From assembly GCA_032059445.1 (NCBI GenBank), contig DAMCAP010000001.1:146980-210979 (forward strand): a DNA stretch of 64,000 bases, in the 5' to 3' direction. Below are positions 1 to 7,623 of the stretch, one piece after another. The DNA is from DAMCAP01 sp032059445 (GTDB lineage: Bacteria > Bacillota > Clostridia > Oscillospirales > Ruminococcaceae). The notes beneath the pieces are model-generated. The model was not told where the DNA came from, made no database searches, and saw only the letters and a list, made by a program, of their open reading frames with translations. The stretch's first letter is position 1. Every line of letters starts with the position of its first letter. The position numbers were made by a program, and so were the translations under genes.

Positions 1-166
1 TTGTTCTTCCAAGGATGTAATCTACGCTCACGCCGTAATAATCCGCCAAAGCGNNNNNNNNNNAGTAAGCATAGGTACGCTGAGGCACGTTAATTGCTTG
101 ACCAATTTTTTCTTGTGTGAGGTCCGCATCTTCTCGCAAATCTCTGATTCTTTCATATCTCTGCAT
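1..166 (-). CDS. XRE-family helix-turn-helix regulator, partial
   Basis: Reads leftwards from an ATG at 166-164 and runs off the window edge. The translation begins MQRYERIRDLREDADLTQEK and continues through IGQAINVPQRTYAY, a typical XRE/Cro-CI helix-turn-helix, then after the N run ALADYYGVSVDYILGRT, the usual end of this domain. A complete HTH of this type needs about 15-20 residues where the 10 Ns stand, so the gap size is not real. It is probably a small DNA-binding repressor; the target is unknown. No good Shine-Dalgarno is seen. A palindrome just upstream could be its own operator. Confidence 0.8.
   Translation of the reverse strand, partial: MQRYERIRDLREDADLTQEKIGQAINVPQRTYAYXXXXALADYYGVSVDYILGRT
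54..63. other. Assembly gap (10 N)
   Basis: Ten undetermined bases inside the XRE gene. The missing HTH residues imply that more than 10 bases are absent, so this is a scaffold join of nominal size. Confidence 0.99.
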
Positions 167-182
167 TTTAATCACCATATCT

Positions 183-207
183 AGTATAAATAAGAACAAT
201 CTGTTCT
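183..207 (-). promoter_or_regulatory. Possible autoregulated promoter of the XRE gene
   Basis: On the minus strand TATACT (188-183) is a possible -10 site 17 bases before the XRE start codon. Just upstream of it lies the near-perfect palindrome AGAACAATCTGTTCT (193-207), with a further TGTTCT half-site at 227-232. No good -35 is seen. XRE repressors commonly bind such dyads near their own promoter, so autoregulation is an inference. Confidence 0.35.
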
Positions 208-404
208 ATTGGCATTTTGAATAAATTGTTCTGAAATATACTTGAGGTAAGCATATGCCTAATTATAAAGAACTGTATTTCAAGATGTTTCATGCATCGG
301 AGCAAGCGATAAACATCTGAATCACTGCCCAGCAGGAATGCGAGGATCTGTATGTCTCCTCCCCCAAGCCTACGCTTCGGGTCTTGGAGCATATATGCTC
401 AGAT

Positions 405-441
405 AATAAAAGCGTGGATGAGCAATAACTCTGATCCACGC
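405..441 (-). terminator. Intrinsic terminator of the MBL gene
   Basis: The minus strand shows GCGTGGAT and ATCCACGC arms (441-434 and 419-412) around a 14-base loop, followed by TTTTATT. It lies 40 bases past the MBL stop codon. The rest of 167-481 holds no gene I can support. Confidence 0.75.
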
Positions 442-481
442 ATTACCTGTATATGCAAATATATGCCGTCATAAGAGCGCC

Positions 482-1189
482 TTAGTCTGCCAATGAATAG
501 ATGCCTCCGTGGTAACAGTAATAGGCGCTGGCTTTAATAGACAATAAGCTCTCCATCGACTTGCTCGCTTGCTCCATATCCAAGGTAAATTGAGGGTTGG
601 CTATAACGGGTAGCTTGCCATCCAATGCAAAAGCGTCACCAGTTATGACAATAGACTCATTTTCCAGAAGCAGCGAGATATGACCAGGCGTATGGCCCGG
701 CGTAGCAATCACGCGACAGCCACCGCACCAATCCAAGTCTGCTCCATTTTGGAGTAGATAATCCACCTCTACAGGCTCAACCTGACGCAGCATATTACAA
801 AACGCTTTGCCAAACTCTTGTTGCTCTGCAGGGAGGGATTCTTGTAATTTCTCTGCCTGAGTGAGTCTAAGGGGTTTTTCTTTTGCAGAGATAAAGGGTG
901 CTTCTAGAGGAGAACTATAAATTTTGATATGCGGGTTTAACTTCTTAATCGCAGCAGCCGCGCCCATATGATCATGATCATGATGTGTCAATACAAGGCC
1001 GGTTAGCTCATTCACCGACAATCCATGTTGCTGTAGCTCTTTTTCAAGGATAGGCAGGGAGCCCATAAAGCCACAATCAACGAGAATGATATTCTCTTGA
1101 TCCCACAGCAAAGTTGGGTATACAATATTTTCGATATCCCCAAACTTCATGCTTATAGTCAACCTAATAATTTTGCATTTCACAATCAT
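482..1189 (-). CDS. MBL-fold metallohydrolase
   Basis: A soluble metallo-beta-lactamase-fold hydrolase of about 235 residues. The metal-binding motif THHDHDHMG is intact, followed by the later ligands in ATPGHTPGH, ITGDAF and a C-terminal YHGG. The substrate cannot be read from sequence; such proteins hydrolyse thioesters, lactones or phosphodiesters. The start is placed at the ATG at 1189 because TAAAGGAGAA lies just upstream; the longer frame up to 1222 has no ribosome binding site and runs into a terminator hairpin. It follows tRNA-Ser on the same strand but is separated from it by a strong terminator, so it is probably a separate unit. Confidence 0.85.
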   Translation of the reverse strand: MIVKCKIIRLTISMKFGDIENIVYPTLLWDQENIILVDCGFMGSLPILEKELQQHGLSVNELTGLVLTHHDHDHMGAAAAIKKLNPHIKIYSSPLEAPFISAKEKPLRLTQAEKLQESLPAEQQEFGKAFCNMLRQVEPVEVDYLLQNGADLDWCGGCRVIATPGHTPGHISLLLENESIVITGDAFALDGKLPVIANPQFTLDMEQASKSMESLLSIKASAYYCYHGGIYSLAD

Positions 1190-1212
1190 CTTCTCCTTTA
1201 CGGCGTAGTGTA

Positions 1213-1253
1213 AAAAAGTCATGTGTGAGTTTTAACCTCATACATGACTTTTT
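1213..1253 (-). terminator. Terminator downstream of tRNA-Ser
   Basis: AAAAAGTCATGT (1213-1224) and ACATGACTTTTT (1242-1253) form a 12-bp stem with T-rich ends on both strands. It begins 3 bases past the CCA end of the tRNA. It can act in both directions. Confidence 0.9.
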
Positions 1254-1255
1254 GA

Positions 1256-1346
1256 TGGCGGAGAGTTAGGGATTTGAACCCTAGGTCGGCTCATCACCAA
1301 CACGAAATTTCGAGTTTCGCACCTTCGACCACTCGGACAACTCTCC
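1256..1346 (-). tRNA. tRNA-Ser (anticodon CGA)
   Basis: The minus strand gives a 91-base class II tRNA. The 7-bp acceptor stem is GGAGAGT paired with ACTCTCC. The anticodon stem CGAAA/TTTCG carries the loop CTCGAAA, whose anticodon CGA reads UCG serine codons. A long variable arm (around TGTTGGTGATGAGCCGACC) is diagnostic of serine tRNA. The T arm contains GGGTTCAAATCCC and the CCA end is encoded. Confidence 0.97.
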
Positions 1347-1626
1347 ATATATAAAATTTGGGACACACTTAGAAAAGGAAATTGAGCAGATAATTCTCTT
1401 CTCAATTCCGGGTTGCTTGGTACCAAATCGCAGAATTTTGATTGGTAATATTCACCTATTGGTTAAAGGCGCATTTATAGTGTTACGATAATCATTCTAT
1501 CGTTTTTTGTGTCTAAAGTCAATAGCTTTGTCCAAAATAATCTTATATTCATGCCCAAAATCAATAAAATCTATCTTTTGCTGTCTGAGGCCTGTATTTT
1601 ATGCAAAAGATTATTCAGTTTAACAG

Positions 1627-1655
1627 TTGAAAAAAACGGGTACTTATGGTATCAT
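1627..1655 (+). promoter_or_regulatory. Promoter of the DUF1846 gene
   Basis: TTGAAA (1627-1632), a 17-base spacer, and TATCAT (1650-1655) form a good housekeeping-type promoter. It is followed at once by a terminator-like hairpin. The rest of 1347-1626 shows no gene. Confidence 0.6.
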
Positions 1656-1672
1656 TGAAAAATATTTTTAGG

Positions 1673-1717
1673 ATCGCAAGCCTTTCATACGTGTAGGACA
1701 GGCTTTGCGATTTTTTT
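1673..1717 (+). terminator. Terminator-like hairpin in the DUF1846 leader (possible attenuator)
   Basis: ATCGCAAGCCT (1673-1683) pairs with AGGCTTTGCGAT (1700-1711) with one bulged T, and seven Ts follow (1711-1717). There is no plus-strand gene upstream to terminate. The hairpin lies about 12 bases after the expected transcription start and 40 bases before the TTG start codon. Premature termination or a roughly 55-nt RNA would result unless it is relieved. Confidence 0.7.
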
Positions 1718-1757
1718 GTGAGATAGGGCTTACGGATAAAGAAAGGGAGTGCTGTAA

Positions 1758-3239
1758 TTGAAACTAGGCTTTAACAATCAGGCGTACATCGAAGAGCAAT
1801 CAAAAAGAATTGAGCAGAGAGTAGAGCAGTTTGGAGGCAAATTGTATCTGGAGTTTGGCGGCAAACTGTTTGATGACTATCATGCTGCAAGGGTGCTCCC
1901 AGGCTTTGACGTCAACGGCAAGGTCAAGCTGCTGAGTAAAATGAAGGATCATTCCGAGATCATCCTTTGTATTAGCGCCAATTCCATCGAAAGCAACAAG
2001 GTGCGAGCCGATATGGGCATCACCTACGATCTAGACGTGTTACGAGTCATCGACAACCTGCGGACGATGGAGCTGTATATCGGCAGCATCGTAATTACAC
2101 AGTTTAATGAGCAACCAGCAGCCATCGCCTTTAAAAACAAGTTGGAAATGCGGGGTGAGCGAGTTTATCTCCATCGCTACACCAAGGGTTACCCATCTGA
2201 TGTGGATACCATCGTAAGCGACGAGGGCTACGGCGCCAACCCTTACATCGAAACCAAGCGCCCACTGGTTGTAGTCACTGCTCCAGGCCCCGGCAGCGGT
2301 AAGCTTGCCACCTGCCTGTCGCAGCTTTACCATGAATACAAAAAAGGGGTCAAGGCAGGGTATGCGAAGTACGAGACCTTCCCCATCTGGGATATCCCCC
2401 TCAACCACCCAGTCAACGTAGCATACGAGGCTGCAACCGCCGACCTCCACGATGTCAATATGATAGACCCTTTCCATCTTGAGAAGTATGGCAAAACAGT
2501 GGTCAACTATAACAGAGATGTCGCAGTCTTCCCTGTCGTGCGTACCATTTTAGAAAAAATCACAGGGGAATCGATCTACCACTCCCCCACCGACATGGGA
2601 GTCAATATGATTGGTCGCTGCATCGTAGACGATGCGGTTGTGCGAGAAGCTTCCTGTCAGGAAATCATCCGCCGTTATTATAAGATACGCTGTGCCTACA
2701 AGCAGGGTACTGCTGATCTCTCCTGTGTGGAGCGGATCGAATACCTGATGAAGGGCCTGGATATACGCCCCGAAAATCGCCCACCTGTTACTCCCGCTCT
2801 CAAAAAAGCTTCCGATAGCTGCTCTAGTGCCATTGCCTTAGAGCTAGAGGACGGCACCATCGTTACAGGGAAGTCCTCTGCTTTGATGAACGATACCGCT
2901 AGTGTACTCCTAAACGCCATCAAGGTGCTGGCTGGTCTCTCCGATGAGATGCTGTTGATCTCCCCCATTGTACTCGAGCCCATCATCCAGCTTAAAAAGG
3001 ACATGCTGGGTAGCCGCTACCCCGTACTCAACGCTGAAGAGGTGCTGATTGCTCTGAGTATCAGTGCAGCCTTTAACCCTGCTGCTGAGCTGGCCCTCAC
3101 CCAGCTACCCCTCCTCAAGGGCACCCAAGCCCACTCCTCCGACATCATCACCCAAGCCGACTCCTCTACCTTCCGCAAGCTTGGTATAGACATTACCTGC
3201 GAGCCAGTCTTCCCTACCAAAAACCTCTACTTCCGCTAA
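1758..3239 (+). CDS. DUF1846 domain-containing protein
   Basis: A 493-residue protein matching the full length of the DUF1846 family, which is conserved in Firmicutes and of unknown biochemical role. The opening GFNNQAYIEEQSKRIEQR, the central VVVTAPGPGSGKLATCLSQL (phosphate-loop-like, near residues 172-190) and the end PVFPTKNLYFR are characteristic. No membrane segment or signal peptide is visible, so it should be cytoplasmic. It starts at TTG 1758 behind AAAGGGAG. It stands alone between its own promoter and terminator and points towards the origin, against the replication fork. Expression is probably controlled by the leader hairpin at 1673-1717. Confidence 0.9.
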   Translation: MKLGFNNQAYIEEQSKRIEQRVEQFGGKLYLEFGGKLFDDYHAARVLPGFDVNGKVKLLSKMKDHSEIILCISANSIESNKVRADMGITYDLDVLRVIDNLRTMELYIGSIVITQFNEQPAAIAFKNKLEMRGERVYLHRYTKGYPSDVDTIVSDEGYGANPYIETKRPLVVVTAPGPGSGKLATCLSQLYHEYKKGVKAGYAKYETFPIWDIPLNHPVNVAYEAATADLHDVNMIDPFHLEKYGKTVVNYNRDVAVFPVVRTILEKITGESIYHSPTDMGVNMIGRCIVDDAVVREASCQEIIRRYYKIRCAYKQGTADLSCVERIEYLMKGLDIRPENRPPVTPALKKASDSCSSAIALELEDGTIVTGKSSALMNDTASVLLNAIKVLAGLSDEMLLISPIVLEPIIQLKKDMLGSRYPVLNAEEVLIALSISAAFNPAAELALTQLPLLKGTQAHSSDIITQADSSTFRKLGIDITCEPVFPTKNLYFR

Positions 3240-3246
3240 ACTACCT

Positions 3247-3301
3247 ACACCTTAGCTGCTGCCGTGGCGTTTTTCGCCACCAGTGGTTAAGGTGTTTTTT
3301 T
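3247..3301 (+). terminator. Intrinsic terminator of the DUF1846 gene
   Basis: ACACCTTA (3247-3254) pairs with TAAGGTGT, enclosing an inner GTGGCG/CGCCAC hairpin, and is followed by seven Ts. It begins 8 bases past the stop codon. Confidence 0.9.
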
Positions 3302-3421
3302 AGGGGATTGTTTCCAGTCTGCTCACGGTGTATCTATACCAAAGACAGATTTTTAAAAGACAGCGTTTTGCACAGATAGACTTTGTATAATTATATTTTT
3401 ATTCCAATATGATTTGCTACT

Positions 3422-3445
3422 GAAATCATATATAATGAAGGTATA
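3422..3445 (+). promoter_or_regulatory. Promoter core of the first M20 amidohydrolase
   Basis: TATAAT at 3431-3436 sits in a 24-base stretch (GAAATCATA, TATAATGAAGG, TATA) that matches 22 of 24 bases at 5785-5808, upstream of the paralogous gene. No good -35 is present. The leader to the start codon is about 115 bases and contains an AGCTTCTT/AAGAAGCT stem (3486-3513) followed by only a short T tract. Confidence 0.5.
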
Positions 3446-3557
3446 ACCTAGGCTATTTACAAGCTGGGGATGTTTTTGTGCAATGAGCTTCTTAATTTTT
3501 CTGTAAAGAAGCTTTTAGATCGCCGCTGTAGCAGAGCAGCAGAATGGAGAGCTAAGG

Positions 3558-4874
3558 ATGACAAAGCAGGAACTAAAGAAGATAGCCTGTGAAGCTATCG
3601 ACAAAAACCGTGACAAGATTATTGCGCTGGGTAATTCGATCTTTGCCGAGCCTGAGCTGGGCTATAAAGAAGTAAAAACCGCAGCCAAGATCAAGGCAAT
3701 CTTTGATGAGCTGGGCTATGAGTACACCGATCAGGTAGCAATCACCGGTATCGTTGCTCCTCGCAAGGGCAAGGAGAGCAAGATGAAGGTTGCTGTCATG
3801 GGTGAGATGGACGCCGTCGTAGCTCCCGGCCACCGCTGTGCCAACAAAGAAACCGGCGCTGCTCACTCCTGCGGTCACAACGCTATGTGTGCTTCTCTCG
3901 TAGGTGTTGCCTATGCGCTCGCAGGCACCGGAGTTATGGATCACCTCTCAGGCGATATCGTGCTAATGGCTGTACCTGCTGAGGAGTATGTAGAGATCGA
4001 GTATAGAAACGGTCTGAAGGAAGCAGGCAAAATCCACTTCCTTGGCGGCAAGCAGGAGTTTATCAAGCTTGGCGTGATGGACGACATCGATGCTATGATC
4101 ATGCAGCATACCACTACACCAGCAGCTGGCAGCAATGAATGTGCAATCGTTGCCAACGGCTCCAACGGATTTGTGGGCAAGCTGATCCGCTATGTAGGTA
4201 AAGAAGCCCATGCAGGTGGTGCACCTCATCTGGGTATCAACGCACTCAACGCTGCCAACATCGGTCTGATGGCTGTAGGTGCACAGAGAGAAACCTTTAA
4301 GGATGAGGATCATATCCGTGTGCACCCAATCATGACTAAGGGCGGCGATCTGGTAAACGTAGTACCCGCAGACGTACGCCTAGAGACCTATGTAAGAGGA
4401 GCAAACGTAGAGGCGATCATGGATGCCAGCGCAAAGGTCAGCCGTGCATTTAAGGCCGGTGGCGACGCTGTAGGCGCAAAGACCATCATCACTGACCTGC
4501 CCGGATACCTGCCTCAGATCACTGACCCTGTGCTGATCGACCTAATGTATAACAACATCGCTTCGATCGTAGGAGAAGATAAAGTCCTCAAGACTCGTGG
4601 TAGCGGCGGCGGCTCCACCGACGCAGGAGACGTAGGGCATCTGATGCCTACTATCCACAGCTACTTTGTAGGCGCATCGGGCATCGGGCATAGCGAGAGC
4701 TACGAGATTGCCGACGACGAAATCGCTTACATCCTGCCTGCAAAGGCTCTGGCAATGACCGCTATCGATCTGCTGGCAGACGGCGCTGAGGTTGGCCTTG
4801 AAATGAAGAAAAACTTCAAGCCTGCGATGACTAAGCAGAGCTATCTAAAAGACTGGGGTCACCTAGACGTATAA
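3558..4874 (+). CDS. M20-family amidohydrolase, AbgA/AbgB-like (paralog 1)
   Basis: A 438-residue zinc amidohydrolase with the M20 fold. Visible metal and catalytic elements are GEMDA (82-86), AHSCGHNAM (102-110, the Cys/His ligand motif with Asn instead of the usual Asp) and PAEEY (140-144, general base and ligand). The dimerisation (lid) domain includes GKEAHAGGAPHLGINALNAA. Members of this group cleave N-acyl or aminobenzoyl amino acids or short peptides; the true substrate is not readable. It is cytoplasmic, with no signal peptide. The gene is a close relative of the one at 5935-7251 and the two share a promoter core, so they arose by duplication. An AbgT-type transporter at 39.8 kb could supply substrate, but it is not adjacent. 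Confidence 0.88.
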   Translation: MTKQELKKIACEAIDKNRDKIIALGNSIFAEPELGYKEVKTAAKIKAIFDELGYEYTDQVAITGIVAPRKGKESKMKVAVMGEMDAVVAPGHRCANKETGAAHSCGHNAMCASLVGVAYALAGTGVMDHLSGDIVLMAVPAEEYVEIEYRNGLKEAGKIHFLGGKQEFIKLGVMDDIDAMIMQHTTTPAAGSNECAIVANGSNGFVGKLIRYVGKEAHAGGAPHLGINALNAANIGLMAVGAQRETFKDEDHIRVHPIMTKGGDLVNVVPADVRLETYVRGANVEAIMDASAKVSRAFKAGGDAVGAKTIITDLPGYLPQITDPVLIDLMYNNIASIVGEDKVLKTRGSGGGSTDAGDVGHLMPTIHSYFVGASGIGHSESYEIADDEIAYILPAKALAMTAIDLLADGAEVGLEMKKNFKPAMTKQSYLKDWGHLDV

Positions 4875-4881
4875 TCTACAT

Positions 4882-4917
4882 AAAAAATGTCACTGCATAT
4901 GCAGTGACATTTTTTTA
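4882..4917 (+). terminator. Bidirectional terminator
   Basis: The palindrome AAATGTCACTGCATATGCAGTGACATTT core (positions 4885-4912) is flanked by As on the left and Ts on the right. It lies between convergent genes and can serve both. Confidence 0.92.
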
Positions 4918-4962
4918 TTTATTATCTAAATACCGTAGTGTACTATTTATATAAATCAATCT

Positions 4963-5481
4963 TTATAGCCTGCGCTCCATCACATAAGCCACACATAGCA
5001 AGCCGATGCAACTAAAGCCAAAGTTAGAAATATATGAAGCCACATCAAAGATTTTATTGATCGTATTGACGCCAAAGGTTACACTCAGCACCAACAGCAG
5101 TATCTGTAGCATCAAGACCATTCTACCCGGCTTGTGAAGCGTCTCAGGAATATAAGAAGGCTTGTATTTCAGTAGATAAAAGCTCAAGAATATCCCCAAA
5201 AAAGTGATCACCATAGCAATCATGGCATACTTATCAAAGGATTCGATACACCAATCTACAAAGCCCTCTCTAAGGCCACCTATATAGTTTGCTTCCAGAT
5301 AAGCTAGTGAGGATAGCAGCCTTTCTCTCGATAAGACCATGCCTACCGCCCCCGCCAGCGCTGCCAAGCCACAAGCAAATTGGTAAAGCAGCGATAGCCG
5401 CCGATCTTTACAATAGCTAAGCACCCCCAATGCAGTTACTGCAAAAATAAGGGCATAACCTGTGGTGCTGATCTCAATCAT
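4963..5481 (-). CDS. Small integral membrane protein, unknown function
   Basis: About 172 residues with four or five hydrophobic segments by eye (near residues 6-24, 31-50, 88-110, 122-140 and 148-164). Short charged turns lie between them, including SFDKYAM, and the C-terminus is VMERRL. I do not recognise a family. The start is set at the ATG at 5481 because ATAAAGGAG precedes it; the frame extends to 5508 without a binding site. It is convergent with the first M20 gene and shares its terminator. A TATAAT at 5588-5583 on this strand may be its -10 site. It sits between two paralogous M20 genes, so it may belong to the duplicated locus, but nothing in the sequence links their functions. Confidence 0.65.
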   Translation of the reverse strand: MIEISTTGYALIFAVTALGVLSYCKDRRLSLLYQFACGLAALAGAVGMVLSRERLLSSLAYLEANYIGGLREGFVDWCIESFDKYAMIAMVITFLGIFLSFYLLKYKPSYIPETLHKPGRMVLMLQILLLVLSVTFGVNTINKIFDVASYISNFGFSCIGLLCVAYVMERRL

Positions 5482-5784
5482 GATAATCTCCTTTATACGT
5501 AGATTCAAAATTTATCCAATTGGCGGAGTAATCGCGCTCATAGTAACGCAGATTTTATGGGGTTTTGACCCTTCTTGCAGCTATTATAGCACAAATTCCA
5601 CCAATCATAAAGAATAGTGGGAATAGATATTTTTTATATTTCGTGTTTTTGACTCAAAAACATGTATAAACTATTTGAATTGTTTTATATCTCATCAAGA
5701 CTACTCGTATCTGCTCTAGTTTTGTTTAAGATCAACGAACTTGCTCTGCTTTTTTAGGTCAATCTATCAATTTTATTTACTTGC
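5482..5784. other. Intergenic, AT-rich, no gene seen
   Basis: Upstream region shared by divergent genes. Apart from the possible minus-strand -10 at 5583-5588 I see no structured RNA, repeat or open reading frame worth calling. Confidence 0.6.
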
Positions 5785-5808
5785 GAAATTATATATAATA
5801 AAGGTATA
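5785..5808 (+). promoter_or_regulatory. Promoter core of the second M20 amidohydrolase
   Basis: TATAAT (5794-5799) within a copy of the 24-base core seen at 3422-3445, differing at two positions. The leader to the start codon is about 130 bases and holds a short GCTTAG/CTAAGC stem near 5893-5910. Confidence 0.5.
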
Positions 5809-5934
5809 GGATAGGCTCTGAAGCTGCGTACCCACGATTGTCTTTATTTAAATACAATTGTTTGTACCGATCAACCTATTTAAACCCTTGCTTAGGGGAG
5901 CTAAGCAGACTAATTAAAGAAAGAGGTATATGTA

Positions 5935-7251
5935 ATGGGAGTATCTGCAAAAGAATTAAAAGCCCGCGCATTAGCTGCCATCGATGCAAATAAGGATGCC
6001 ATCATTGCCATCGGCGAGTCGATTTTTGAGGAGCCCGAGCTGGGTTATAAGGAGTATAAAACTGCTGCTAAGATCAAGGCTGTATTTGACAAGCTTGGTC
6101 TGAAGTATGACGATGGTGTTGCACTGACCGGTATCATCGCTCCCCTAAAGGGTAAAGAGTCTAAAGTCAAGATCGCTGTTATGGGTGAAATGGACGCAGT
6201 TGTTGCTCCTGGTCACCGCTGTGCAGCTCCTGGCACCGGCGCTGCGCACTCCTGCGGACACAACGCTATGTGTGCAGGCTTAGTAGGCGTTGCTTACGCT
6301 CTGGCAGGCACCGGCATCATGGAAGAGCTGTCTGGCGATATTTCTCTGATGGCTGTGCCAGCTGAGGAGTATGTTGAAATTGAGTACAGAAACTCCCTCA
6401 GAGAGCAGGGTAAGATCCACTTCCTGGGCGGCAAGCAGGAGTTTGTAAGACTTGGCGTAATGGATGACATCGATATGATGGTGATGCAGCATACTGCCAA
6501 CACAGTCGACGGCGTGAAGGCAAGCTGCGGCGGCCGCTCCAACGGCTTCGTAGGCAAGCTGATCCGCTACATCGGTAAGGAAGCTCACGCAGGTGGCGCA
6601 CCTCATCTGGGCATCAATGCTCTGAATGCTGCAAACATCGGCTTGGCTGCTGTAGCTGCTCAGAGGGAGACCTTCAAAGATGAAGATCATATCCGTGTAC
6701 ACCCAATTATGACCAAGGGTGGAGATCTGGTTAACGTGGTTCCTGCTGACGTACGCCTCGAGACATATGTCCGTGGTGCTAAGGTTGATGCAATCCTCGA
6801 TGCAAGCTTTAAGGTAAGCCGTGCATTTAAGGCTGGCGGCGACGCTGTAGGCGCTCAGACTGTAATTACCGATCTGCCAGGCTACCTACCTCTGATCAAT
6901 AACTACCCACTGTTTGATATCATGTACGAAAACCTCAAGGAGCTGGTTGGCGAAGAGCATTCTCAGTATGAGGGCGCTGGTATGAGCGGCTCTACCGACG
7001 CTGGTGACATCTCTCACCTGATGCCTACCGTCCATGCTTCTATCGGCGGTGCTTCTGGTATCTTCCACTCTGAGTCCTTCGAGATCGAGGATAAGGAGCT
7101 CGCATATGTCATCGCTGCTAAGGCTATGGCTATGACCGTAATCGACCTGCTGGCTGACGGCGCTGAGAAGGCTCTGGCAGTTAAGGAATCCTTCAAGCCT
7201 ACCATGACTAAGGAGACCTACCTGAGAGATTGGGGTCACCTAGACGTTTAA
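5935..7251 (+). CDS. M20-family amidohydrolase, AbgA/AbgB-like (paralog 2)
   Basis: 438 residues, collinear with the protein at 3558-4874 from end to end. Blocks such as GEMDAVVAPGHRC, AHSCGHNAMCA, AVPAEEYVEIEYRN and FKDEDHIRVHPIMTKGGDL are identical, as is the ending DWGHLDV. The zinc ligands and general base are therefore intact in both. The largest differences lie in 185-200 (after MQHT) and 330-350, which may line the substrate pocket. Codon choice is strongly biased to a few codons (for example gct, ggc, gac), suggesting high expression. The start ATG at 5935 follows AAAGAGGTATATGTA. Preferred substrates of the two copies cannot be told from sequence. Confidence 0.88.
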   Translation: MGVSAKELKARALAAIDANKDAIIAIGESIFEEPELGYKEYKTAAKIKAVFDKLGLKYDDGVALTGIIAPLKGKESKVKIAVMGEMDAVVAPGHRCAAPGTGAAHSCGHNAMCAGLVGVAYALAGTGIMEELSGDISLMAVPAEEYVEIEYRNSLREQGKIHFLGGKQEFVRLGVMDDIDMMVMQHTANTVDGVKASCGGRSNGFVGKLIRYIGKEAHAGGAPHLGINALNAANIGLAAVAAQRETFKDEDHIRVHPIMTKGGDLVNVVPADVRLETYVRGAKVDAILDASFKVSRAFKAGGDAVGAQTVITDLPGYLPLINNYPLFDIMYENLKELVGEEHSQYEGAGMSGSTDAGDISHLMPTVHASIGGASGIFHSESFEIEDKELAYVIAAKAMAMTVIDLLADGAEKALAVKESFKPTMTKETYLRDWGHLDV

Positions 7252-7273
7252 TCCCTTATAAGCTACATTACAA

Positions 7274-7309
7274 AAGGCTGTACGGCTTACCGTACAGCCT
7301 TATTTTTTT
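7274..7309 (+). terminator. Intrinsic terminator of M20 paralog 2
   Basis: AAGGCTGTACGG and CCGTACAGCCTT form a 12-bp stem with a 4-base loop, then ATTTTTTT. Confidence 0.93.
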
Positions 7310-7361
7310 CGTTGTTGTGGTATTTGAAGCTTTGTCCACATATAGATTAATATCACCAAAG

Positions 7362-7377
7362 TGTTTCACATGAAACA
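7362..7377. promoter_or_regulatory. parS-like site 1
   Basis: TGTTTCACATGAAACA differs at one central base from the palindromic parS consensus TGTTTCACGTGAAACA bound by ParB/Spo0J. It lies about 12 kb from dnaA, the usual location. No nearby gene seems to need an operator here. Confidence 0.7.
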
Positions 7378-7410
7378 TTGGCCCCTCAGCATATCTAATG
7401 TAAGCAAAAG

Positions 7411-7426
7411 TGTTTCATGTGAAACA
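7411..7426. promoter_or_regulatory. parS-like site 2
   Basis: TGTTTCATGTGAAACA, the exact reverse complement of the site at 7362-7377, 33 bases further on. It again differs from consensus at one central base. Confidence 0.7.
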
Positions 7427-7450
7427 CTACACTCCCCACTATGGTTTGGG

Positions 7451-7479
7451 TTTACAACAAAACTGTAGCGTGTTATAAT
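7451..7479 (+). promoter_or_regulatory. Promoter of the third M20 gene
   Basis: TTTACA (7451-7456), a 17-base spacer, and TATAAT (7474-7479). The untranslated leader is about 135 bases. The parS-like pair lies 25 bases upstream. Confidence 0.65.
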
Positions 7480-7623
7480 ATTAGTATTATATGATTTACC
7501 AATCTGTCAGGCGCAAAGCCACCATTTCGCATGATTCTCCTATCAACTCCTTTATCCTAGCACAAAAGACGAACCACAAGCAGCATATGCTGCAATCATA
7601 ACTATATTAAGGAGTGTAACAAA

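Noticed and set aside
193..207. Palindrome considered as a LexA/SOS box
   Set aside because: The half-site spacing is five instead of four and the flanking C/G bases are missing.
168..392. 74-codon minus-strand frame upstream of the XRE gene
   Set aside because: No Shine-Dalgarno, no family resemblance, and it contains the likely XRE promoter and palindrome.
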